NCBI RefSeq assembly: GCF_016722765.1
Contig: NZ_JAEQND010000020.1
Span: 1-64,000 of the forward strand
Source: Ramlibacter alkalitolerans
GTDB lineage: Bacteria; Pseudomonadota; Gammaproteobacteria; Burkholderiales; Burkholderiaceae_C
Reading direction: 5' to 3'
Length of the DNA: 64,000 nt
Below, piece by piece: positions 17,031 through 25,377 of this stretch (position 1 is the stretch's first letter; every line of letters begins with the position of its first letter). Both the position numbers and the translations under genes were made by a program. The notes under the pieces were generated by a model. That model saw nothing but the letters and a program-made list of their open reading frames with translations, ran no database searches and was not told where the DNA came from.

Positions 17031-19435
17031 GCGAGATCGTCGAACAGCCGGAACAGCGCGAAGTCGCGCTCGCGCCCGTCACGCAAGACCCGCGCTACAT
17101 CGGCACGACGCGCGAGCGCCCCGGCGTGCGCCGCCTGGTCCAGGGGCAGGGCGTCTACGTCGACGACATCGAGCTGCCGCGCATGGCGCACGCCGTGTTC
17201 TGGCGCAGCCCGGTGGCGCATTGCCGCATCTTGGGCATCCATGCCGATGCGGCGCGCCGCATGCCGGGCGTGATCCTGGTCGCGGACGGCCGCGACATCG
17301 CCACCGTCTGCAAGCCCTGGGTCGCGACGCTGGCGCACCTGGCCGGCATGAAGTCGGCGCCGCAGTATCCGCTGGCGATCGAGCGGGCCTGCTGGCAGGG
17401 CGAGGCCGTGGTGGCGGTGGTGGCCGAAACACGCGAGCAGGCGGAGGACGCGCTCCAGCACGTGCAGGTCGACTACGAGCCGCTGCCGCCGGTGGTCGAC
17501 ATGGAAACGGCGCTGGCCGCCGGCACGCCCGTGATCCACCCGGAGCTGGGCGACAACCTGTGCTTCACGCGCACGCTGGCCACCGCCGCCGTCGACGAAG
17601 CGTTCGCCCGCGCCGACGCGGTGGTGGAAGCCACCTTCGAGTTCGGCCGCCACACCGGCGTGACGCTCGAGCCGCGCAGCCAGCTCGTGGACTGGAATGC
17701 CGCCGAACAGCGCCTGACCGTCTACCACTCCTGCCAGGCGCCGCACATGATGCAGGACCTGTACGCGCGCCAGTTCGACCTGCCCGAATCCTCGGTGCGG
17801 GTGATCTGCAAGGACGTCGGCGGCTCGTTCGGCATCAAGGTGCACGCCTATCCCGACGACTTCGCGACCGTGGCGCTGGCGATGCTGTGCCGGCGGCCGG
17901 TGAAGTTCGTGGCCGACCGCATCGAGTCCTTCACCAGCGACATCCACGCGCGGCACCACCGCGTCAAGGGGCGCATCGCCGCCAGCCGCGAGGGCGCGAT
18001 CCTGGCCTTCGAGATCGACGACCTCACCGGCATCGGGCCCTATTCGATGTTCCCGCGCACCAGCGCGATCGAAGGCAACCAGGTGGTCAACCTGGTGGGC
18101 GGCCCGTACCGCCACCAGCAGTACCGCGCGCGCGTCGACGTAGTGTTCCAGAACAAGACGCCGACCTGCCAGTACCGCGGCGTCGGCCACCCGATCGCCT
18201 GCTCGGTCACGGAGGGCCTGGTGGACCTGGCCGCGCGCCAGTTGCGCATCGACCCGCTGGAATTCCGGCGCCGCAACGTGATCCCGGACGACGCCTACCC
18301 CGCCACCGGCGCCAGCGGCATCCGGCTGGAGGTGCTCTCGCACGAGGCCTGCCTGCGCCGCATCGAGGAGATGATCGACTACGGCGCCCTGCGTGCCGAG
18401 CAGGCGAGGCTGCGCGCGCAAGGCATCCACCGCGGCATCGGCTTCGCCACGGTGATCGAGCTGACCAACCCGAGCGCGGCCTTCTACGGCGTGGGCGGCG
18501 CGCGCATCGCGTCGCAGGATGGGGCGACGCTGCGGCTCGATCCTTCCGGCGCCGTGGTGGCGCTGGTCGGCGTCGGCGAGCAGGGGCAGGGCGCCGAAGG
18601 CATCTTCCGCCAGATCGCCGCCGATGCGGTCGGCGTGGACCTCGAGCGCGTGCGCGTGGTCACGGGAGACACCGAGGTGACGCCCTACGGCGGCGGCACC
18701 TGGGCCTCGCGCGGTGCGGGCATCGCCGGCGAGGCGGTGCTGCTCGCGGGCCAGGCGTTGCGCGCCAACATCCTCAAGCTGGCGGCCGTGATGCTGCAGC
18801 GCGATGCGGCGATGCTCGCCGTGCGGCGCGGCCAGGTCGTCGATGCCGCCACGCAGGAGCCGCTGCTGCCCTTGGCCGAACTCGGTCGCGTCGCCTACTA
18901 CCGCTCCGACACGCTGCCGCGCGACTTCACGCCGGAGCTGATGGTCACGCGCCACTACGCCCAGCGCGACTATCCCTTCATCTTCACCAACGGCGTGCAG
19001 GTCTCGTTCGTGGAGGTCGACACCGACACCGGCTTCGTGCGCCTGCTCAAGCACTGGGTGGTCGAGGACTGCGGGCGCGTCATCAACCCGCAACTGGTCG
19101 ACGAGCAGATGCGCGGCGCCATCGTGCAGGGCATCGGCGGCGCGCTGCTGGAGGAGTGCCTGTACGACGACCAGGGGCTGATGCTCAACGCGAACCTGGC
19201 CGAGTACCTCGTGCCGATGTGCGCCGAGATGCCCGACATCGAGGTGGCGCACGTGCAGACGCCCACGCGCAGCAGCCAGTTGGGCGCCAAGGGCGCCGGC
19301 GAGGCCGGCACTGCCGGCGCGCCGGCCGCGGTGATGAACGCGATCAACGATGCGCTCGCGCCGCTGGGCGCGCAGGTGTGGTCGCAGCCGATCACGCCGG
19401 AGAAGATCCTGCGCGCGTTGGGCACGGTGATCTGA
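17027..19435 (+). CDS. Molybdenum hydroxylase, molybdopterin large subunit
   Basis: The catalytic subunit of a xanthine-oxidase/CoxL-type enzyme hydroxylating with water at the Mo cofactor. The 802-residue protein keeps the catalytic glutamate (Glu759 in GAKGAGEAG) and the Mo-cofactor stretches DVGGSFGIKVH and GVGEQGQGAEG. At the diagnostic loop it reads QYRGVG (residues 382-387), unlike AYRCSFR of form I CO dehydrogenase or AYRGAGR of form II. It is therefore unlikely to be a CO dehydrogenase and more likely an aromatic or N-heteroaromatic hydroxylase (inference). Confidence 0.92.
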   Translation: MSEIVEQPEQREVALAPVTQDPRYIGTTRERPGVRRLVQGQGVYVDDIELPRMAHAVFWRSPVAHCRILGIHADAARRMPGVILVADGRDIATVCKPWVATLAHLAGMKSAPQYPLAIERACWQGEAVVAVVAETREQAEDALQHVQVDYEPLPPVVDMETALAAGTPVIHPELGDNLCFTRTLATAAVDEAFARADAVVEATFEFGRHTGVTLEPRSQLVDWNAAEQRLTVYHSCQAPHMMQDLYARQFDLPESSVRVICKDVGGSFGIKVHAYPDDFATVALAMLCRRPVKFVADRIESFTSDIHARHHRVKGRIAASREGAILAFEIDDLTGIGPYSMFPRTSAIEGNQVVNLVGGPYRHQQYRARVDVVFQNKTPTCQYRGVGHPIACSVTEGLVDLAARQLRIDPLEFRRRNVIPDDAYPATGASGIRLEVLSHEACLRRIEEMIDYGALRAEQARLRAQGIHRGIGFATVIELTNPSAAFYGVGGARIASQDGATLRLDPSGAVVALVGVGEQGQGAEGIFRQIAADAVGVDLERVRVVTGDTEVTPYGGGTWASRGAGIAGEAVLLAGQALRANILKLAAVMLQRDAAMLAVRRGQVVDAATQEPLLPLAELGRVAYYRSDTLPRDFTPELMVTRHYAQRDYPFIFTNGVQVSFVEVDTDTGFVRLLKHWVVEDCGRVINPQLVDEQMRGAIVQGIGGALLEECLYDDQGLMLNANLAEYLVPMCAEMPDIEVAHVQTPTRSSQLGAKGAGEAGTAGAPAAVMNAINDALAPLGAQVWSQPITPEKILRALGTVI

Positions 19436-19491
19436 AGTCTTAGGGGTTCGTCCCGATGCCCGGCCCCCACCCCCCACCAACAATCCCGCGG

Positions 19492-20736
19492 ATGGCGCAG
19501 GTCCTCGTCGTGGGTGGGTCGCTCGGGGGTCTGATGGCCGCCAACCTGCTCGCTCGCAACGGGCACCAGGTCACCGTGCTGGAGAAAGCGGCAGGGCCGA
19601 TGGAGGGCCGCGGCGCCGGCATCGTGAGCCACCGCGTGCTCGAGGACGGCCTGCGCCGCATCGGCATGCCTGCGGACTATGCACTGGGCATCCGCGTGCC
19701 GGGGCGCATAACGCTCGATAGCCACGGTGCCGTGCTCGGACGACTGGAGATGCCGCAGGTCCTGACCTCCTGGGGCCGCCTGTACCAGTTGCTGCGCGAA
19801 TTGCTGCCGCCCACGGCGGCCTACCGCCAGGGCATGACGGCGCAAGGTGTCGAGGAACGCGGCGAACGCGTGGTGCTGCACACGAATGCGGGCGCATTCG
19901 AGGCCGACCTGGTGGTCGCCGCCGATGGCATCCGCTCCGCGATCCGCCAGCAGTGCTGGCCGGAGGTGCAGCCCCAGTACGCCGGCTACGTCGCGTGGCG
20001 CGGCCTGTGCGACGAGGCCGTGGTCTCGCGCGGCACGCACGAAACGATGTTCCCGCTGTTCGCGTTCTGCACGCCGCCGGGCGAGCAGATGCTGGGCTAC
20101 CCCGTCGCGGGGCCGGGTCAGCGCATGGAGCCGGGTCATCGGTCCTGGAACTTCGTCTGGTACCGCGCGGCGCCCGCACCGGAAGGACTGGCGCGCCTGC
20201 TCACCGATGCCGACGGCACGCACCATCCGCACGGCATCCCGCCGAACAAGGTCTCGTGGCGCGAGGTCGCCGCGATGCGCGAGGACGCGCGCCGGCTGCT
20301 CGCACCGCAGTTCGCCGAGATCGTGGAGAAGTGCGGCCAGCCCTTCCTGCAGCCGATCCACGACGTGGCCTCGCGCGAGATCGCCCGCGGACGCATCGCG
20401 CTGCTCGGCGACGCGGCCTTCGTGGCCCGGCCGCACGTCGGCATGGGCGTGACCAAGGCGATGCAGGACGCACTCGCGCTCGCGCACGCGCTGGCCACCC
20501 ACGGCGCGACGCCGCGCGCGCTGCAGGCCTACGCGCAGGAGCGCGCCCCGAGCGCCCTGCAGGTCGTGCGGCGGGGCCGCCGCCTCGGTGCCTACATGCA
20601 GGCCTGCGGCCAGGACGGCGTGGTGCAGGCCCGCGACGCGCTCGCCGCCATGAACGAAACCGCCGTCGAACTCGACACCCTGGACCTGAACGAGGAGAAC
20701 GCGCATGAACGCACCGCTTCCGTCCCGCTCGCCTGA
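19492..20736 (+). CDS. FAD-dependent aromatic monooxygenase, 2,6-dihydroxypyridine 3-monooxygenase-like
   Basis: A single-component flavoprotein hydroxylase using NAD(P)H and oxygen. The 414-residue protein has the N-terminal FAD motif VVGGSLGG (residues 7-13) and the second FAD motif GDAA at 306-309, followed by FVARPHVGMG. The elements YAGYVAWRG and NFVWYR recall the dihydroxypyridine-hydroxylase branch rather than salicylate or 4-hydroxybenzoate hydroxylases (comparison from memory). The ATG at 19492 is preferred over one 12 codons upstream that encodes a proline-rich lead. It overlaps the binding-protein gene by 32 bases. Confidence 0.87.
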   Translation: MAQVLVVGGSLGGLMAANLLARNGHQVTVLEKAAGPMEGRGAGIVSHRVLEDGLRRIGMPADYALGIRVPGRITLDSHGAVLGRLEMPQVLTSWGRLYQLLRELLPPTAAYRQGMTAQGVEERGERVVLHTNAGAFEADLVVAADGIRSAIRQQCWPEVQPQYAGYVAWRGLCDEAVVSRGTHETMFPLFAFCTPPGEQMLGYPVAGPGQRMEPGHRSWNFVWYRAAPAPEGLARLLTDADGTHHPHGIPPNKVSWREVAAMREDARRLLAPQFAEIVEKCGQPFLQPIHDVASREIARGRIALLGDAAFVARPHVGMGVTKAMQDALALAHALATHGATPRALQAYAQERAPSALQVVRRGRRLGAYMQACGQDGVVQARDALAAMNETAVELDTLDLNEENAHERTASVPLA

Positions 20737-21961
20737 AGCTTCCCGCCGCCGCCTGCTGCAGGCCGGTGCCGCCGGCGCCGCCCTCGTCGCGGCGCCGTTC
20801 GCGGCGCAGCTCGCGCGGGCGCAGGCCGGCAACATCAAGATCGGCTTCCTCGTCCCGCTCACCGGCCCCTACGCGCCGGAAGCGCAGGACCAGGTGCGTT
20901 CCGCCGAACTGGCCGTCAAGGACTTCAACGACGCCGGCGGCTTCAACGGCCGCAAGGCCGAACTGCTGGTGCGCGACGACAAGCTCAATGCCGGCGAGGC
21001 CGCGACACGCACGCTGGAGCTGATCGAGAAGGACAAGGTCGACTTCATGGCCGGGTCCCTCTCGGCGGCCACGCAGCTGTCGATGAACGCCGTCACGCGC
21101 GAGCGCAAGGTGATCTTCGTCTCGATCAGCCAGTCCGACGCGATCAACGAGGTCAAGGACTTCAGCCCCTACACCTTCCACGAGGCGCTCAATCCGCACC
21201 TCACCGCCGGCGCGGTGGCGCGCTACTGCTTCCCGAAGTTCGGCAAGCGCATCGTCTACCTGACCGCCGACTACGCCTACGGCCACGAGATGGTCCGCGG
21301 CTTCGAGCGCGCCGGCAAGGCCTTCGGCGCGACCACGCTGGCCGACATCCGCCACCCGCTGGGCACCTCCGACTACTCGGCCTTCCTGCCGCGCATCCAG
21401 GCCCTGAAGCCGGACATCCTCGTGATGAACAACTTCGGCCGCGACTTCCTCAATGCGCTGAAGCAGGCGACCGACTTCGGCCTGAAGTCCACCACCCGCA
21501 TCATCACGCCGGTGCTGCTGTTCACCGCCCGCCAGACCGGCGGCGCCGACGTCTTCGACGGCGTGGTCGGCGGCACCTCCTACTACTGGGGCATCGAGGA
21601 CCACGTGCCGGCCGCCAAGGTCTTCAACGACAAGTTCCGCAAGGCCTACAACGGCGCGCTGCCCTCCGACTACGGCGCGCTCGGCTATGCGGGCGTGCGC
21701 AGCGTGCTGCAAGGCGTGCTCGATGCCAAGACGACCCAGTCCGACCAGGTCAGCGCCGCGATGACCCGCATGAAGTACAACTGGTACAAGGGCCCGGAGT
21801 ACTACCGCGCCTGCGACCACCAGGCGGTGCAGTCGGTGTTGATCATCGAGTCCAAGAGCAAGGGCAACAAGGACAAGAACGACGTCTTCAACGTCGTGCA
21901 CACCGACGAGCCGAGCGAGGCCAACCTGCGCACCTGCGCCGAGCTCGGTCACAAGGCCTGA
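20705..21961 (+). CDS. ABC transporter substrate-binding protein, branched-chain amino acid/aromatic type, Tat-exported
   Basis: A periplasmic type I binding protein of the LivJ/LivK family, whose members bind amino acids, amides, urea or aromatic acids. The 418-residue precursor has a twin-arginine signal (SRRRLLQAG) with cleavage near residue 40 and then IKIGFLVPLTGPYAPE, the family start. GAGGAG precedes the ATG. The gene overlaps the monooxygenase stop, tying uptake to the catabolic genes. Confidence 0.93.
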   Translation: MNAPLPSRSPEASRRRLLQAGAAGAALVAAPFAAQLARAQAGNIKIGFLVPLTGPYAPEAQDQVRSAELAVKDFNDAGGFNGRKAELLVRDDKLNAGEAATRTLELIEKDKVDFMAGSLSAATQLSMNAVTRERKVIFVSISQSDAINEVKDFSPYTFHEALNPHLTAGAVARYCFPKFGKRIVYLTADYAYGHEMVRGFERAGKAFGATTLADIRHPLGTSDYSAFLPRIQALKPDILVMNNFGRDFLNALKQATDFGLKSTTRIITPVLLFTARQTGGADVFDGVVGGTSYYWGIEDHVPAAKVFNDKFRKAYNGALPSDYGALGYAGVRSVLQGVLDAKTTQSDQVSAAMTRMKYNWYKGPEYYRACDHQAVQSVLIIESKSKGNKDKNDVFNVVHTDEPSEANLRTCAELGHKA

Positions 21962-21964
21962 ACC

Positions 21965-22849
21965 TTGGAACAGTTCACCCCGTCGCTGCTGGCGCTGCAG
22001 CTCGTGACCGGCATCGCGCTGGGCGCGATCTACGCGCTGCTGGCGGTCGGCCTGTCGCTGATCTTCGGCATGCTGACGGTGGTGAACTTCGCCCACGGCG
22101 CCCTCTTCATGCTGGGGGCCTTCCTGGGCGTGTATTTCTACGGCCTCACGGGCAGCTTCGTCGTCAGCCTGGTGATCACGCCGCTGGTGGTGGGATGCAT
22201 GGGGCTCGTCACCGAGCGCTTCCTGGTGCGGCCGCTGTACGGCCGCGGCATCGACTACCCGCTGCTGCTCACGTTCGGCCTGAGCTACGTGATCATCGAA
22301 GGCGTGCGCATCGTGTTCGGCATCGAGGGCATGGCCTCGAGCACGCCGGCGGCGCTGCGTGGCGCCGTCGACCTGGGCTTCGGCCATTTCCCGCTGTACC
22401 GCCTGTTCCTGATCTTCGCGACGGCCGTGGTCGTGGGCGCGCTGTGGCTGTTCATCGAGAAGACGCGCTACGGGCTGATCATCCGCGCCGGTTCGCGCGA
22501 CCCCGAGATCGTGCGCGTGCTGGGCATCGACGTCGCCCGCGTGTGGTGGATGGTGTTCGGCATCGGCACCGCCATCGCCGGCATCTCCGGCGTGCTGGCC
22601 GCCCCCACGCGCGCCGTGAACGCGGAGATGGGGATCACGGTGCTGGCCGAATCCTTCGTGGTCACGGTGGTGGGCGGGATGGGATCGCTGCCGGGCGCCG
22701 TGGTGGCCGGCCTGCTGGTGGGCGTGGTCTTCAGCCTGACCTCGCTGCTCGCGCCGGACCTGGCGGAGCTGTCCATCTTCGTGCTGATGGCGCTGGTCCT
22801 GCTCGTGCGGCCGCAGGGGCTGTTCGGCAAGGCCGGGCTCATGAGTTGA
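21965..22849 (+). CDS. livH: Branched-chain-type ABC transporter permease, LivH-like
   Basis: One of two membrane subunits of the importer. The 294-residue product has about eight hydrophobic helices and the permease loop GSRDPEIVRVLGIDV. The start is TTG at 21965, three bases after the binding-protein stop. The next in-frame ATG would remove the first helix. The symbol is given by family; the substrate is probably not a branched-chain amino acid in this context. Confidence 0.92.
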   Translation: MEQFTPSLLALQLVTGIALGAIYALLAVGLSLIFGMLTVVNFAHGALFMLGAFLGVYFYGLTGSFVVSLVITPLVVGCMGLVTERFLVRPLYGRGIDYPLLLTFGLSYVIIEGVRIVFGIEGMASSTPAALRGAVDLGFGHFPLYRLFLIFATAVVVGALWLFIEKTRYGLIIRAGSRDPEIVRVLGIDVARVWWMVFGIGTAIAGISGVLAAPTRAVNAEMGITVLAESFVVTVVGGMGSLPGAVVAGLLVGVVFSLTSLLAPDLAELSIFVLMALVLLVRPQGLFGKAGLMS

Positions 22850-22860
22850 GGCCCACCGGC

Positions 22861-23913
22861 TTGGCAACGCTCGTCCGCACCATCGAACGCCACCGCGTCG
22901 CGGCGGTGCTGCTGTTCCTGCTGGTGTTCCCGCTGCTGATGCCCTACGAGGCCCTGGCCGTGAACATCCTCGTGTTCGGTCTCTACGCGGTCGGCTTCAA
23001 CCTCCTGTTCGGGTACACCGGCCTGCTGTCCTTCGGCCATGCGGCCTTCTTCGGCGTCGGGGCCTATCTCACCGGGATCGCCATCGTGCACGCCGGGCTG
23101 CCCTGGCCACTGGCGATCGCGGCCGGCGTCGCCGCTTCGCTGCTGGTGGGCGCGGCGGTCGGCTTCCTCGCGATCCGCAGCCGCGGCATCTACTTCTCCA
23201 TGGTCACGCTGGCGCTGGCGCAGATCGTCTACTACGCCTTCTACAAGGCCGAGCGCTGGACGGGCGGCGAGAACGGCCTGCGCGGCGTGCGCGTCGACCC
23301 GGTGGAATTCGCCGGGCTGCGCCTGGACTTCACCAACCCCACGACCAAGTACTACGTGATCCTGGTGTTCGTCGCCGCGGCCCTGTGGCTGGTCTCGCGC
23401 ATCCTGGCCTCGCCCTTCGGCGCGGTGATGGAGGCGATCCGCGAGAACGATCGGCGCGTTTCAGCCTGCGGCTACGACGTGGCCCGTTCCAAGCTGCTGG
23501 TGTTCGTGCTGTCCGCCGGCCTGTGCGGCCTGGCGGGCTCGCTGCGGGCGCTGCACCTGTCGGTGGTGCCGATCGACTCGCTGCACTACCTGACCTCGGG
23601 GCACGCGGTGATGATGTGCCTGCTGGGCGGCATGGGCACCTTCTTCGGCCCCTTCGTCGGCGCCGCCGTGTTCCTGTACCTCGAGGACGTGGTGACCACG
23701 CTGACGCAGCACTGGATGCTGGTGGTCGGCATCGTCTTCATGCTGTTCGTGCTGTTCTTCCCGCGCGGCATCTGGGGCACGGTGCTGCACGTGTTGCGCC
23801 AGCGGGAGACGGCCGGGAACGCAGTTCCCGTCGTTCCCGCGCAGGCGGGAATCCAGGACGCCCTGGGTCCCCGCCTCCGCGGGGACGACGGCAGGGGGGA
23901 GGTTTCGCCGTGA
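22861..23913 (+). CDS. livM: Branched-chain-type ABC transporter permease, LivM-like, with repeat-encoded tail
   Basis: The second membrane subunit, with about nine hydrophobic helices. FGYTGLLSFGHAAFFGVGAY near the N-terminus and EAIRENDRRVSACGYDV in the EAA-like loop are diagnostic. The start is TTG at 22861 with GAGG 9 bases upstream; a TTG at 22846 is an alternative. After the normal end (FFPRGIWGTV) a tail of about 35 residues, containing VPAQAGIQ and LGPRLRGDD, is translated from a family A repeat. livG begins on the stop codon. Confidence 0.92.
   Translation: MATLVRTIERHRVAAVLLFLLVFPLLMPYEALAVNILVFGLYAVGFNLLFGYTGLLSFGHAAFFGVGAYLTGIAIVHAGLPWPLAIAAGVAASLLVGAAVGFLAIRSRGIYFSMVTLALAQIVYYAFYKAERWTGGENGLRGVRVDPVEFAGLRLDFTNPTTKYYVILVFVAAALWLVSRILASPFGAVMEAIRENDRRVSACGYDVARSKLLVFVLSAGLCGLAGSLRALHLSVVPIDSLHYLTSGHAVMMCLLGGMGTFFGPFVGAAVFLYLEDVVTTLTQHWMLVVGIVFMLFVLFFPRGIWGTVLHVLRQRETAGNAVPVVPAQAGIQDALGPRLRGDDGRGEVSP
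23824..23894. repeat. Family A repeat, copy 3, inside livM coding sequence
   Basis: Two palindromic arms (GTTCCCGCGCAGGCGGGAAT and CCCCGCCTCCGCGGGGACGA) match the repeats at 1106-1229 and 8943-9107. The insertion is in frame with livM and moved its stop codon downstream to meet the livG start. Confidence 0.85.
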
Positions 23914-24653
23914 GCGACACGATCCTGGAGGCGCGCGGCATCGGCATGCGCTTCGGGCGCTTCCAGGCGCTGGCCAACGTCAGCACCTCGTTTCGCGAGC
24001 GCGAGCTGTGCGCCATCATCGGTCCCAACGGCGCCGGAAAGAGCACCTTCTTCAACATCCTGAGCGGCTCGCTGGCCCCCAGCAGCGGCCGCGTCCTGTT
24101 CCGCGGCGAGGACGTCACGGCGCTGCCGCAGCACGCCTACGCGCGCCTGGGGATCGCCAAGAGCTTCCAGATCACCAACGTCTTCAAGCAGCTGAGCGCG
24201 CACGAGAACGTGCGGGTGGCGGCGCAGATGCGGCACGTGCGCTTCAACTTCCTGAAGTCGCGCGAGGACTGGCCGCAGGCCAGGGAGGAAGCCGATGCCC
24301 TGCTCGAACGCGTCGGCCTGGCGCCCTGGCGCAACAAGCCGGCCGGGGACCTCGCGCACGGCCAGCAGCGCGCGCTGGAAGTCGCGATGGCCCTGGCCGC
24401 CCGCCCGCAGTTGCTGCTGCTGGACGAACCCACCGCCGGCATGTCGCCGGAGGAAACGACGGTGATGATGGCGCTGATCACCAGTCTCGCTCGCGAACGC
24501 ACCGTGATCCTGGTGGAGCACAAGATGAAGCTGGTGATGGGCATCTGCCAGCGCCTGATCGTGCTGCACCACGGCGAGTTCCTGGCCGAGGGCACGCCGG
24601 AGGAGATCCGCGCCAACGACCAGGTGCGCAGCGTCTACCTGGGGCAAGGTTGA
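23910..24653 (+). CDS. livG: Branched-chain-type ABC transporter ATPase, LivG-like
   Basis: Cytoplasmic ATPase subunit of 247 residues. It has a Walker A GPNGAGKST, a Walker B LLLLDEPTAGMSPEE and the LivG-specific long insert before the signature. The signature itself reads LAHGQQRALE rather than LSGGQ, which is common in LivG. The GTG start at 23910 overlaps the livM stop. The purine run GGGGGGAGG that serves as its ribosome binding site lies at the edge of the repeat. Confidence 0.94.
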   Translation: MSDTILEARGIGMRFGRFQALANVSTSFRERELCAIIGPNGAGKSTFFNILSGSLAPSSGRVLFRGEDVTALPQHAYARLGIAKSFQITNVFKQLSAHENVRVAAQMRHVRFNFLKSREDWPQAREEADALLERVGLAPWRNKPAGDLAHGQQRALEVAMALAARPQLLLLDEPTAGMSPEETTVMMALITSLARERTVILVEHKMKLVMGICQRLIVLHHGEFLAEGTPEEIRANDQVRSVYLGQG

Positions 24654-25369
24654 TGGACGCGCCCTTGCTGCAGGTCCGCGGCCTGAACGCGTGGTACGAC
24701 CACAGCCACGTGGTGCAGGACATCGCGTTCGAGGTGCGACGCGGCGAGATCGTGACGCTGATGGGGCGCAACGGCGCCGGCAAGACCACGACGCTGCGCA
24801 CGGTGATGGGCCTGCTGGCGCGCAGCGCCGGCGAGATCGTGTTCGACGGCCAGCCGCTGCACCGCCAGCGGGCGCACGCGCGCTACCACCAGGGCCTCGC
24901 CTACGTGCCGGAAGACCGCCGGATCGTCGCCGGCCTCACCGTGCGCGAGAACCTGCAGCTGGGCCTGCTGGCGAGCGGCCGGCGCGCCGAGACCAACGCC
25001 ATGATCGACGAGATCGCCGAGACCTTCCCGCGACTGAAGGAGCGGCTCGCGCAGGAGGCGACCTCGCTGTCCGGCGGCGAGCAGCAGATGCTGGCGATCG
25101 CGCGGGCCATGATGGCCAGGCCCAAGATGATCCTGCTGGACGAGCCCTCCGAGGGCATCATGCCGCTGCTGGTGCACGAGATGTTCCGCCTGTTCGTGCG
25201 CATGAAGCAGCAGGGCACCACCATCCTGCTGGTGGAGCAGAACGTGGAACGCGCGCTGTCGATCTCCGACCGCGCCTACATCCTCGACCAGGGCCACGTG
25301 GTGCACGAGGGCCGCGCCGAGGACCTGCTGGCCGACACCGAGATCCAGAACCGCTACTGCGCGGTGTAA
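24653..25369 (+). CDS. livF: Branched-chain-type ABC transporter ATPase, LivF-like
   Basis: Second ATPase subunit, 238 residues, with Walker A GRNGAGKTT, signature LSGGEQQML and Walker B MILLDEPSEGIMP. The ATG overlaps the livG stop by one base (TGATG), so all five transporter genes are coupled. It ends 8 bases before the convergent EamA gene, with no terminator-like hairpin between them. Confidence 0.95.
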   Translation: MDAPLLQVRGLNAWYDHSHVVQDIAFEVRRGEIVTLMGRNGAGKTTTLRTVMGLLARSAGEIVFDGQPLHRQRAHARYHQGLAYVPEDRRIVAGLTVRENLQLGLLASGRRAETNAMIDEIAETFPRLKERLAQEATSLSGGEQQMLAIARAMMARPKMILLDEPSEGIMPLLVHEMFRLFVRMKQQGTTILLVEQNVERALSISDRAYILDQGHVVHEGRAEDLLADTEIQNRYCAV

Positions 25370-25377
25370 GCGGCTTC

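Noticed and set aside
17027-19435. Calling the large subunit a carbon monoxide dehydrogenase (CoxL)
   Set aside because: The diagnostic loop is QYRGVG rather than either CoxL signature, and the neighbours (monooxygenase, amino-acid-type importer) do not fit CO oxidation.
16952-19483. An 843-codon open frame antisense to the molybdenum-hydroxylase large subunit
   Set aside because: It mirrors the third-position GC pattern of the sense gene, has no recognisable domain and a low-complexity His/Arg/Val composition, as do similar long antisense frames over ribosomal, ptsI and atp genes.
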